Assembly (NCBI GenBank): GCA_018400755.1
Contig: JAGYLU010000017.1
Location: 1 to 35,674 of the forward strand
Origin: Acholeplasmataceae bacterium
GTDB taxonomy: Bacteria; Bacillota_I; Bacilli_A; Acholeplasmatales; Acholeplasmataceae
Reading direction: 5' to 3'
DNA length: 35,674 bases
Shown one piece after another: positions 15,484 to 24,300 of this stretch. The position numbers and the translations under genes were made by a program. The notes beneath the pieces were generated by a model. That model saw only the letters and a program-made list of their open reading frames with translations, had not been told where the DNA came from and searched no databases. Positions within the stretch are counted from its first letter, which is position 1; every line of letters begins with the position of its first letter.

Positions 15484-17298
15484 ATGAAAAAAGGTTTAAG
15501 CGTCATCGTTTTGACACTGTTCATTTTGACGTTATCAGCCTGTGAACTCTTTGAAGAACAACCTGGTAATGTGACGATCTCGTTTGTGACGAACATGCAC
15601 ACAACCTTGCATCCGTTGACATATGAAAAAGGTCAGACGATTGAATTGCCAGAACTCCATGAAACCGAAGACATGGTGTTCGCTGGTTGGTATTTGGATT
15701 CTGAAAAAACGGTCCCAGCAACCAACCTAGACAATCAAAGTGAAGATTTCACGGTTTATGCGAAATGGGATCTGAAGCAATACGACATATTGATTGATAT
15801 CTACAAGGAAGTCTCAGTCAATCGCGTTCTGATAAATGAGATTGCCGTGTTTATCATCAACGATCAAGGTCAACTCCATGTCCAAAAGACCCAAGAAAAT
15901 CCTTTGGCTATTGAGTCCGGATGGCAGGATGCCCCTGTTCTTGAGCCCAACTTATCGGGAACGGATGACGATAACGATATCATCCTGGATGCTTGGGAAA
16001 TGAATGCTTTTCTGGTGTCTTCTGACGGCTCTGTCTATGCTTGGGGTGACAACACCTATGGTCAGTTGGGCACTGATGACAAAGTGTCTCGTGGGACCTT
16101 CGTCGAGATCACTGATCATATCCCATTGGTAATTGACGAGAGGGTCATCAAAATGGTTGGAAACCAAACCACGACTTTCGCTTTGACAAACCAAGGACGC
16201 GTCTTTGCATGGGGCTCAAATCACGCCAACATGCTTTTGGACAAGACTCTGACTGAATCTGTCATACCCAAAGACATCACCGATGATATCTGCGGCGATA
16301 CTGATCATTTCTTGGTTGACATCGTTGTCTCAAGTGATCACGCCATCGCCTTGACTGCTGAACACCAAGTGCTCGTCTGGGGGTTTGAAGCCACCGGATG
16401 GTTTGGCGGTGACGACGTCATCGTTGTCAGAGACAACGCCTCAAACATCTCAGAGAACGTTTACCGATTCTTTGACACCCATGTGGTCCACATGACAGCC
16501 GCCAGAGATACCATCATCTTAGTCAGTGCGTCAGATCAGATTCTTATCATGGGAACCTCCAAAATGGCATCCGATCACACACTCCTTGTCATTGAAGGCG
16601 ATGAATACGGATTTGTCACCAACCCTGACACTTCAGGCAAACCAACCATCATCGATGTTCAAATCGCTGGTGATACCGCTATTTTCCAATATTCCGACGG
16701 GACATTGATCGGCCTTGGCGACAACACGACCGGTCTCATCGCAAGCAAAAAAGGCTATGACGCCTATGTCGCCAAAGCACAAATGATCCCAACCAACTTC
16801 GCCCCTGAATCACTTTCGACATCCTCAAGCGAGGCGTGTGCCGTCAGTCTTGATGATGGTTCCGTGTGGTGCTGGGGAAACAATACGGTGAAAAGCGTTG
16901 GCAGAAACAACGAACTGATCCTATCAACCGCTTATCAATACGTGGCCTATGATGATCATGAGACAGATTATGACGGTACCCCTGAAGATCCCGCATCGCT
17001 TAGATCCTCAGCCGGTCCCATTTATGTCCTCTCACCGCCAGAAACTCTCGTTGAAGCCCCTTTCGCGAGACCTCACGTGCTCTATGATGTGATCAGGTTC
17101 CACATCGGAGGCATCACCGCTGATACCGATCTGGATGCTGTCTTGAAAGCATTAATCGCCAATGTCTGCACGATTGGTGATGATTGTGATGATGCGGATC
17201 CATCTATCCATCCGGACGCTTATCTCATCAGTCAATCAAGTGATCACACGATTCGTTGGACGATGGAAGTGCGCATCAACCAACTTGATGAGGATTGA
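15484..17298 (+). CDS. Lipoprotein with an InlB repeat and RCC1-like repeats
   Basis: A 604-residue exported lipoprotein. The signal peptide ends in the lipobox T-L-S-A-C (lipidated Cys20). Residues ~30-95 form one Listeria-Bacteroides (InlB B) repeat ending in V-F-A-G-W-Y and Y-A-K-W-D. Residues ~165-480 carry RCC1-type propeller repeats: D-G-S-V-Y-A-W-G-D-N-T-Y-G-Q-L-G-T-D, N-Q-G-R-V-F-A-W-G-S-N, E-H-Q-V-L-V-W-G, and D-G-S-V-W-C-W-G-N-N. A likely seven-blade beta-propeller would sit on the outer face of the membrane and bind a partner protein or glycan. The C-terminal ~70 residues include a Cys pair in C-T-I-G-D-D-C-D-D-A-D, like a putative metal-binding loop, with I-H-P-D-A following. GGGAGG lies before the ATG; promoter and terminator flank it, so it is monocistronic. 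The binding target is unknown. Confidence 0.92.
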   Translation: MKKGLSVIVLTLFILTLSACELFEEQPGNVTISFVTNMHTTLHPLTYEKGQTIELPELHETEDMVFAGWYLDSEKTVPATNLDNQSEDFTVYAKWDLKQYDILIDIYKEVSVNRVLINEIAVFIINDQGQLHVQKTQENPLAIESGWQDAPVLEPNLSGTDDDNDIILDAWEMNAFLVSSDGSVYAWGDNTYGQLGTDDKVSRGTFVEITDHIPLVIDERVIKMVGNQTTTFALTNQGRVFAWGSNHANMLLDKTLTESVIPKDITDDICGDTDHFLVDIVVSSDHAIALTAEHQVLVWGFEATGWFGGDDVIVVRDNASNISENVYRFFDTHVVHMTAARDTIILVSASDQILIMGTSKMASDHTLLVIEGDEYGFVTNPDTSGKPTIIDVQIAGDTAIFQYSDGTLIGLGDNTTGLIASKKGYDAYVAKAQMIPTNFAPESLSTSSSEACAVSLDDGSVWCWGNNTVKSVGRNNELILSTAYQYVAYDDHETDYDGTPEDPASLRSSAGPIYVLSPPETLVEAPFARPHVLYDVIRFHIGGITADTDLDAVLKALIANVCTIGDDCDDADPSIHPDAYLISQSSDHTIRWTMEVRINQLDED

Positions 17299-17365
17299 TC
17301 ATTGGTCTTGTCAATTGATGATCAATGATTTCAATCAACGAAACGTCAAATCAGTCGCACATCAT

Positions 17366-17403
17366 AAAAAGTTGGGTCCCGATATCGGAGACCCAACTTT
17401 TTT
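17366..17403 (+). terminator. Intrinsic terminator of the RCC1 lipoprotein gene
   Basis: AAAAAGTTGGGTC (17366-17378) pairs with GACCCAACTTTTT (17390-17402), followed by further T; the loop itself is the palindrome CCGATATCGG. The T-run at the end makes it a strong plus-strand terminator, and the A-run on the other side could let it work in both directions. Confidence 0.9.
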
Positions 17404-17825
17404 CGAGCCTTTCAATTCTTGTGTGGCGTCCGGGACAACCATATCCGTTTCTTGCTACCGATATGTCTTTAGACGCACATCGAGATAAACACCCTAGAAC
17501 CTGATACTTTTATCACGAGATCATTGAAGATAGGATGAGACATATCCAACCGCCTTTGTCTAAGCTAGGAAACCTTTGGCATGATTAACCAAATACAAAG
17601 ACAAATGACGCGTTTGAGTGAGTGAGTGAAGACGACTTGGGTTTCTTTTCCAAGCGCGGGGTTCAAACCAAGATGGTGACAGTCGATCCTTCTTGAGACA
17701 CTTGATGATTGGTACAGACAAACCTGATGATTCAAACATGAGGCCTGAGTGTCCCATGAACCGTTAGTCGCATGTAAGCATTCTATCTGCATATCCGTGA
17801 TCCTCTAGCCTCATGAACCGCCACT
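17404..17825. other. Non-coding stretch
   Basis: No supported gene. Short ORFs on both strands lack ribosome sites and have no recognisable products. Nothing structured is seen before the promoter-like pair at 17826-17855. Confidence 0.5.
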
Positions 17826-17855
17826 TTGGTTCTCTGAACGACCTCATGGTAAAAT
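17826..17855 (+). promoter_or_regulatory. Probable promoter of the SRPBCC-nitroreductase pair
   Basis: TTGGTT (17826-17831), an 18-base spacer and TAAAAT (17850-17855) lie 36 bases before the start codon at 17891. Each box matches only part of the consensus. Confidence 0.4.
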
Positions 17856-17890
17856 AAGACATGACCAAATAACCCGAGAGGAGATCGATC

Positions 17891-18346
17891 ATGGACCAAT
17901 TGAAGATGACCAATCGCAAGATTATCATATCGACGTTTGTGAACCGGGAAATCGAGTACGTGTGGCATTTATGGACAACACCGGAAGGTATGAAAAAATT
18001 CTTGGGTGTTGACGCCAAGATTGACATGACGCCTTTGGGCGCGTATGAACTCTATTTCGATCCAAGTGCCAAACCGGGAAATCGGGGTGGTGAGACCAAT
18101 CGGGTGCTCTCCTTTGTTCCCAATCGGATGTTGTCATTCACCTGGAATGCCCCACCTTCAATCCCGTTTGTCAGAGATCATCCCTATAAAACCTGGGTCG
18201 TCATCACCATGAATGCGATTGATGACAAACAGACACTTGTTGAGTTGACGCACCTTGGCTGGCCCCAAGGTGCCGCATGGGATGAGGCTTATGCTTACTT
18301 TGAGAAAGCCTGGGCATCCGTTATTGACCGTTTGTCACAAATGTAG
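17891..18346 (+). CDS. SRPBCC (AHSA1-like) domain protein
   Basis: A 151-residue cytoplasmic protein of the START/SRPBCC fold in its AHSA1/YndB-type form: F-V-N-R-E-I-E-Y-V-W-H-L-W-T-T-P-E at the N-terminus, then P-L-G-A-Y-E-L-Y-F, L-S-F-V-P-N-R-M-L-S-F-T-W-N-A-P in the middle, T-L-V-E-L-T-H-L-G-W, and Y-F-E-K-A-W at the end. These proteins have a deep pocket for a hydrophobic ligand; the ligand is unknown here. AGAGGAG lies before the ATG at 17891. The TAG stop is directly followed by the ribosome site of the nitroreductase gene, so the two form a pair. Confidence 0.9.
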   Translation: MDQLKMTNRKIIISTFVNREIEYVWHLWTTPEGMKKFLGVDAKIDMTPLGAYELYFDPSAKPGNRGGETNRVLSFVPNRMLSFTWNAPPSIPFVRDHPYKTWVVITMNAIDDKQTLVELTHLGWPQGAAWDEAYAYFEKAWASVIDRLSQM

Positions 18347-18355
18347 GAGGGTATG

Positions 18356-18877
18356 ATGAATCCATTTGATCAATTGATTCGAGATAGGGAAAGTTGTCGG
18401 AAGTTCAATGGAAAAGCAGTCTCCAAAGAAGATATCACGACAATCATCACAGCCGCCAGACTGGCACCTTCGGCGTGCAATGGACAACCATGGCACTTCA
18501 TCGCAATCACCGACGAAGAGACCAAAGCAAAACTGGCTGGTCACATGCAAGCTTTCAATGCCAAAGCTGGGGCGATGATTGTGATGATTGAAGAGAAAAG
18601 CAACATCACATCAACCATTGGCAGCAAGATCAAACATCAGGACTATGCCCAAATGGATATGGGGATTGTGGCCGCCTATCTCTCGCTTGCAGCCACATCA
18701 CTAGGGATATCAAACTGCATCATCGGTTGGTTTGATGAAGCTAAGACCAAAGCGTTGCTTCAACTTCCAAAGAAAAAGCGTGTCCGCCTCATCTTGAGTC
18801 TGGGATACACCGATGAGACAAACGTTCGCCCAAAGATCCGGAAGAAGATGGATGAGATTGTGACTTTTATCGAATAG
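18356..18877 (+). CDS. Nitroreductase family protein
   Basis: A 173-residue FMN-dependent oxidoreductase that reduces nitro-compounds, quinones or similar acceptors with NAD(P)H. Diagnostic parts are the N-terminal R-D-R-E-S-C-R-K-F (usually R-R-S-x-R-x-F), A-A-R-L-A-P-S-A-C-N-G-Q-P-W (FMN binding, residues ~35-48), M-D-M-G-I-V-A-A-Y-L-S-L-A-A (~100-113) and L-S-L-G-Y-T at the end. It is short for the family, typical of the small ~170-residue group. Start 18356 is preferred to the ATG at 18353 because AGGAGG at 18345-18350 would be only two bases from the latter. It follows the SRPBCC gene by nine bases. With the nearby FMN reductase and mhqO/mhqD-like remnants it may belong to a local quinone-stress set (inference). 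Confidence 0.93.
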   Translation: MNPFDQLIRDRESCRKFNGKAVSKEDITTIITAARLAPSACNGQPWHFIAITDEETKAKLAGHMQAFNAKAGAMIVMIEEKSNITSTIGSKIKHQDYAQMDMGIVAAYLSLAATSLGISNCIIGWFDEAKTKALLQLPKKKRVRLILSLGYTDETNVRPKIRKKMDEIVTFIE

Positions 18878-19148
18878 AAGGTGTGATTTTGATCAATCTC
18901 ATGTCAGTGACCAGGTTGAGATTCTCAAACCGTCCAACGTTATCAGCACGCAAAATGAACATCTGACACCAGTGGTTTGCGTTTCACGTGGCTGATGACC
19001 GATCCGGAATCTTGTACCACATTCAGTTATCCTCTTTTCATTGGTCCCTGTGCCCTATAGGTTCTTTGGGAAGACTTTTCAGACCATGGACACCGATGAC
19101 GTTTTGACATAACCAAATCATCTTCACCTTTGGAAAGGACACCCATCA

Positions 19149-19880
19149 ATGAAATCACGTTCGATCACGTCATTCGATCTCATCTTTGGACTATCCGTTT
19201 TTGTCTCGTTGTTTTTTTGGATTTTTTATAGTTTATTTTTGGAACCCGTGACATTCATTGTTTATTTTGTCATTTGGATTGCTGGCTTTGGAATTCTTTT
19301 CTACATAAAACGTGCCAAATTGATCACATTCTTCAGACAAATCAATCTTCCGACATGGATCAAATTATTGTGTCTGCTTTATGGGATAATCCTTCTTGAG
19401 GAGGTTTTCGCCGCTTTCTCAAATCATCTGCTTGAACCTTTTTCCTTCCCAACATTGATGCTGAGGATCTTGCAGTTCCAGTTCTTCAACATCATCGCAT
19501 TTACTGGCTTTATCGTGGGATGGGTGATCCTTAGCCACCGTTTGACCTACACACCAAGAGAGGTCTTCTATCTGAGTGGCCTTTGGGGGATTTGGTCTGA
19601 AAACCTCTGGAAATCGTTATTTTCCGATCCTGTTGCCTTTTTTCTGATGGTCCCTTTGATTGTCGCAACTTATGGCATCATCGCTTATCCAATCATCGCC
19701 CTTAAGACCCATCCCCAACTTGATCTCGATGATCATCGAATTAAACTCACACGATGGATCAAAATCCCCCTGACTATCGGAATTCAATTCTTGTTATCAT
19801 TACCATTTGTATTCATCATTCAGTGGATATTCGCAAATGTCCCCAATCTGTTCCCACCTGGGCATTTTCTAGGCCATTGA
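19149..19880 (+). CDS. Multi-pass membrane protein, family not recognised
   Basis: A 243-residue protein with seven or so hydrophobic segments (residues ~8-30, 33-50, 70-85, 100-125, 138-150, 160-182, 210-235). Between segments three and four is the acidic pair L-L-E-E-V-F-A. A Glu-Glu motif and seven helices recall CAAX-type intramembrane proteases, but their later Arg and His motifs are not visible, so I do not assign that family. GGAAAGGA lies before the ATG at 19149. It stands between the nitroreductase and a short-chain dehydrogenase remnant with its own leader. Function unknown. Confidence 0.75.
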   Translation: MKSRSITSFDLIFGLSVFVSLFFWIFYSLFLEPVTFIVYFVIWIAGFGILFYIKRAKLITFFRQINLPTWIKLLCLLYGIILLEEVFAAFSNHLLEPFSFPTLMLRILQFQFFNIIAFTGFIVGWVILSHRLTYTPREVFYLSGLWGIWSENLWKSLFSDPVAFFLMVPLIVATYGIIAYPIIALKTHPQLDLDDHRIKLTRWIKIPLTIGIQFLLSLPFVFIIQWIFANVPNLFPPGHFLGH

Positions 19881-19918
19881 TCGACTGGGAATCAAGTCAA
19901 ACAAGTGATCCGAACACG

Positions 19919-20185
19919 ATGAGGGAGAGCGGCTATTCATTGTCCGATCATGCCTCGAAAGCATACCTTTCAAATCATCTGGAAGCCCTAAGGGTTTATG
20001 TGTTCAAAAGAAAACCGAATATCCACATCACTGATGTTCGTCCGGGCTTTGTCGATACCCAAATGACCAAACAGATCCGAATGGGAATGAACAATAGAAA
20101 CAAAGGGCTATACGTTCCAAAACGATGGAGAGCAATCGCCCTGATTCATCGGATACTTCCGGAATGGTTGTTAACAAGACAATAG
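19919..20185 (+). pseudogene. Remnant of a short-chain dehydrogenase/reductase gene
   Basis: About 89 codons resemble the C-terminal half of a classical SDR. The A-S-K-A-Y-L-S-N-H-L-E-A-L-R stretch covers the region after the active-site Tyr (S-x-S-K, here with S-D-H-A-S-K). It is followed by I-T-D-V-R-P-G-F-V-D-T-Q-M and, after an internal loss of about 20-30 residues, V-P-K-R-W-R-A-I-A-L-I-H-R-I-L-P-E-W-L. The Rossmann nucleotide-binding half (G-x-x-x-G-x-G) is absent. The frame has no ribosome site of its own and begins inside the 3' end of the membrane-protein gene. A truncated and internally deleted remnant. Confidence 0.8.
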
Positions 20186-20486
20186 GATCATTGTGTCCTT
20201 TTCTTGTCACTCTTTGATCGTCTTTCACATGAAAGCCAAAGAACCAGTCACCCTCATCTCACATCCTATCCGTCGCTACTTTCGTATGAATTCATGCTTG
20301 TCACGCGTCAAATCTCCATAAGGTTCTGATGTTCGCATAGAAATAAGGCATTTGAGCGTACAAAATGTCTTTATCAGTCAATAAAATGATTCTGATTCGT
20401 TCAAGGGAAATTGTGTTTGATCAACATGTATGTATCACGTGCCATGAGAGTGAATGCTCTCACGTTCAGATTATCTTTTCCATTCT
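20186..20486. other. Non-coding stretch
   Basis: No gene or repeat can be supported between the dehydrogenase remnant and the terminator of the minus-strand nuclease/surface operon. Confidence 0.5.
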
Positions 20487-20490
20487 CAAT

Positions 20491-20525
20491 AAAAACGCCA
20501 TATCAACTTTGATATGACGCTTTTT
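20491..20525 (-). terminator. Intrinsic terminator of the surface-protein/nuclease operon
   Basis: The arms CATATCA and TGATATG form a hairpin with a four-base loop. The stem is extended by CG pairs and flanked by A5 and T5 tracts, so the minus strand reads a stem followed by GTTTTT. It lies 14 bases past the stop at 20539 and could work in both directions. Confidence 0.75.
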
Positions 20526-20538
20526 CCATACTGGATTG

Positions 20539-21342
20539 TCATTCGGATTCAAAAATCAAATCATAGAAGCATGGGTAATCAATGAATGGATTTCTATTTT
20601 CCTGATATGTGGCGATAACATCGTTCCGGTTGGCCTCAAAAGGATCAACCGAATCATGTTCATGCCAAAACTCAAACATCTCAAGCGCACCAATCACAGA
20701 TTCAGTGATATCAAGCCCATAACGGACATACATGTAGAAAATGATTCTGGCGATATCGCCCATATCATCCTCACCTGGCCAGAATGCGCCACCGACATGT
20801 CCAGCTTTGCCGCTTCCCTGTCCGAATGGTGCGTTCCCTCTAGAACTGTTGGTCGAAGGATCGGCGGGTTTGAGGTTATGCAGATCGCTGTCGGAAGCGG
20901 ATCCAAGTTTGGATTGGGGCCAGACGTGCTCCCTGTTCCAGGTCGCGCCTCCGTCCCAGGTCGCATCCACAGACAAACGGTCATAGACTGTGAGGACCTG
21001 TCCTGTCATGAGGGGGTCAGCGTCGCTGATCGGTAACACCGTGATGGCCGTGTCGTAAATGAGATCAATCATGGTTTCTGTCAGAAGCGTCCGCATCGCA
21101 AGAAGAAGATCATCGCCTTCCAGTCCGACAAGCGATGCGTAATAAGGCGAGAGGACCATGACGACCACATCGATTGTTTCAACACTGCTGTCTGTCATAA
21201 GTGCTTCATAGGTGAGCGTGTAGGTTCCGGCTGTTGAAGAATCAACAAAGCCGGAAATGTCGCATGAAACAATGTCGCTCAAATTGAAATAGAGTTCACA
21301 CCCGGGTGTGTCAAATGAATCCCCCAAGGAGATGGAGAACAT
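20539..21342 (-). CDS. Endonuclease I domain with a leading Ig-like domain; probably the C-terminus of the 21375-25472 protein
   Basis: A 267-residue reading. Residues ~1-63 are the end of an Ig-like (DUF5011-type) domain (V-D-S-S-T-A-G-T-Y-T-L-T-Y). Residues ~66-267 are an endonuclease I-family non-specific nuclease: W-N-R-E-H-V-W-P-Q-S (catalytic His139), D-L-H-N-L (His155/Asn156) and N-S-S-R-G-N (165-170). It has no signal peptide, although such nucleases work outside the cell. Upstream of its first ATG the same frame stays open with I-T-P-E-E-P-N-P-D-G-E-H, a linker that continues the preceding protein's final E-H-D-P-Q. One extra A near 21377-21379 would fuse the two into a ~1645-residue secreted nuclease. 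A GGAG five bases before the ATG at 21342 leaves separate translation possible. Confidence 0.88.
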   Translation of the reverse strand: MFSISLGDSFDTPGCELYFNLSDIVSCDISGFVDSSTAGTYTLTYEALMTDSSVETIDVVVMVLSPYYASLVGLEGDDLLLAMRTLLTETMIDLIYDTAITVLPISDADPLMTGQVLTVYDRLSVDATWDGGATWNREHVWPQSKLGSASDSDLHNLKPADPSTNSSRGNAPFGQGSGKAGHVGGAFWPGEDDMGDIARIIFYMYVRYGLDITESVIGALEMFEFWHEHDSVDPFEANRNDVIATYQENRNPFIDYPCFYDLIFESE

Positions 21343-21374
21343 GTGTTCTCCATCCGGGTTTGGTTCCTCAGGGG

Positions 21375-24300
21375 TTATTGAGGGTCGTGTTCGATCGTGA
21401 CGTTGAAGATGCCAATGTTGCCTGAAGTCTTGGTGTATGTCATTTTGAATGAGGTCACAGTCAAATCCGTGATTGTGAATGTGAATGAAGTCGTGGAGTT
21501 TGTCAGCAAACCTGATTCAGTATGAATGATACTGTCATTCTGGTCGGTGAATGTCAATGTTCCACCAGAACCGCCCAAAGAATATCCGATCATTTCGATG
21601 GTCACGGTCGCTGCTGTTTGAAGTGAGAACAACTCAGTTGTGATTGAATCGCCTGTCCCATCCATCTTGATTGCATCATTTGCATATGTGCCTGTTCCAC
21701 TGAATGTCCATCCTTCGGGAGCGGATGACTGGAGTGTCAAATCCTCAAAGAGAACCAATGTTTCGATGACTCCTTCTTCGGTGACTGTCAATGTGATACT
21801 GTCTGATGCGGTGTTGTCATCCGAGTCTGTGACACTGTATTCGACCGTGTAAGTGCCGACCTCAAGCGTTGTGAAGCCAACAGGATCAACGAGTACAGAG
21901 TCTGAACTGTCAAGCACCTGGTATGAGATGGATGCTGTGAGATTCCCGTCTTCAGCGTCGCTCGCTGTGACACCAGCAAGAGGATCAAACGTGTCACCCT
22001 TCGTGATGCTTGCATCGGCGAGTCCTTCAAGAACCGGTGACATACCAGTGCTTGCGCCAAAGGGACTCCAGGTGATGTCGTCGATTGTGAGCTGCCCGTT
22101 TGTTGTTTGGATCTTGATTTCGAAAGATCCTTCGACATTGATGTTTTCAAAGGTATACGTCTTGACAGCTCCGCCTGATAGCGGTGATACTCCGATCTCA
22201 GCTCCGTTTATAGACAATTTCACAGCGGCATCCTTACTATACGGGTTTTTGTAGGTGACGGTCAATGAGGCAATGCCGTTCGGAATGGTCGCAGTGAGAT
22301 TTGTACTTTGGTTATCTCTCAATGTCAACGCTTTGTTGCCCGATGTGATTGCTTGGTCCCCACGGGCTTCTGTATATGTCCATAGGATGCCATTGTCACC
22401 TTCAAATGAGCCACTAGAATAAGATGATCCGGTGGCTGGAAAAGATGTCAATGTCTCAATCAATGTTGTGCCTGCCTGTTCCTCTTCCCAAGTCGCGTAA
22501 AGGGTCAGATCGCCAACTGAGCCAGCGGCAATCTCAACCACTTGATTGCCACCTTCAAGCGCATCAGACCAAGCAAGGAACGCATATCCTTCACGTGTGC
22601 CTGGGTCAACCAGACTGATCAGTGAGGATTCAATGGTGTATGTCGCGGGGTTGCTGTTGGAAGAACCTTCAAGACCGAGATAGGTGATCGTGTAGACAAC
22701 CGGAGTAGCAACCGCGGTAATGGTCAGATCGGCTGTCGCAAGTGCCGGAACGCTCTGGTCCCAGACGATGTCATATCCGTCTTCAACTGGCAGTGCCGGC
22801 TCATCTATGGCTGAACCGACTATAAGAAGATCACTTTGAATGGTTTGGTCATTCTGATCGATGAATGTGACAGTGACAGCCGGTACGAACACCGGATAGA
22901 CGTCATCAAGATCTGAGACAACGAGCGTTTCTGAGGTTAAGGCGTATTCAACGCCGTCATCAAGGTAGTACCAGCCAAGAAGCACTTCTCCTTCAGGTGC
23001 GGTGACAACCGGGAAATCTAGAGCATCGACTGTCTCGTAAATCTCGACAACGACATCCGAGATCGTTCCATCATATGAGAATGTCACGGTGAAGGTGACA
23101 GGACTCCATTTCGCATAGAGGGTGAGATCACCGGTTGCACCGGTCACGATCTCATCAATCGATGTGCCGGAGAAGTCATTTTCAAGATACCATCCATCAA
23201 AGACGAAGGTCTGGCGGGAAGGACTGACAAGCATCACACCGGTTTCAACCGTATAAGACACAGGTGCGCCTTCAAAAGATGCCGGATCATTTGACAAGGC
23301 ATCATTCAATTCATAGGAGATCGCGTAGACGATCGCCTCATAAAGGGCATGAGTGGCAAATGATGACGTCACATTGGTGATGTCCGCATCCCATCCGGTA
23401 AAAATATAGTATGATTTGCCGTCGGCCTCCGGGGCATCGGCATCAAGTCCGTGTTTGACCAAGACATCGCTTGAGACCGATAGGTCATTCTCGACATAGT
23501 TGAATGTCACGGTATAAACCATCCTGCCATAATCAACAACCAACACAAGACCCTCAAGACTGACGATCCCTTCAGGGAGAGTGCCAACGAGTTCAAATCC
23601 GGTTGGAATCTCGGTGAGTGCCGGGGCTGTGACTGAATCTCCGGCTGTCCCTGTCAGGGTAAGGGTCCGGGAAGCGTCAACAATGAACTCTCCAAGTTCG
23701 TTTTCAAAACGATACTGGACACTGTATTGAACATCTTCGGGAGCAACGAAGACAGCGTCGAGGGTGATGTTTCCCGCCACCGTGTAAACCGTGCTGGCAT
23801 CATAGCTCACACCGTCATATGACCAACCCTGAAAGACCTTGTTGGTCGGAGCTTGCAACGGTGTCGGAAGGCTTCCGACAGCACTGTCATAAGTGACGGT
23901 GAGATCATCAAATGTCTCACCGGTCTCAGAAGCGAAGCTGACCGTGTATTGGTTGACCTGCCAAACTGCTGTAAGCTCGACATCTTGAGCGGGCATGGTT
24001 TCAGGAACATTCTGATCCCAACCACTGAACGTATAGCCTTCTCTTGTTGGGTCTTCAGGAGCGGTGACGGTGGTTCCATAATCCTGGGTGATGTCCTGAA
24101 CAGCTGAACCGCCATTCGAATCAAAGCTGATGGTGTATGCGTTGATCTGCCATGTTGCCGTCAGGATAACATCTTCAGCAGGCATGGTTCCGGGAACACT
24201 CTGATCCCAGCCTATGAACGTATACCCTTCTCTTGTTGGGTCTTCAGGAGCGGTGACGGCGCTTCCATAATCCTGAGTGATACCCTGAACGGTTGAACCG

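Noticed and set aside
17660-17680. GGGGTTCAAACC, a T-loop-like string
   Set aside because: No acceptor, D-arm or anticodon arm can be drawn around it.
19149-19880. CAAX-type intramembrane protease
   Set aside because: A Glu-Glu pair is present, but the later conserved Arg and His motifs of the family are not visible.
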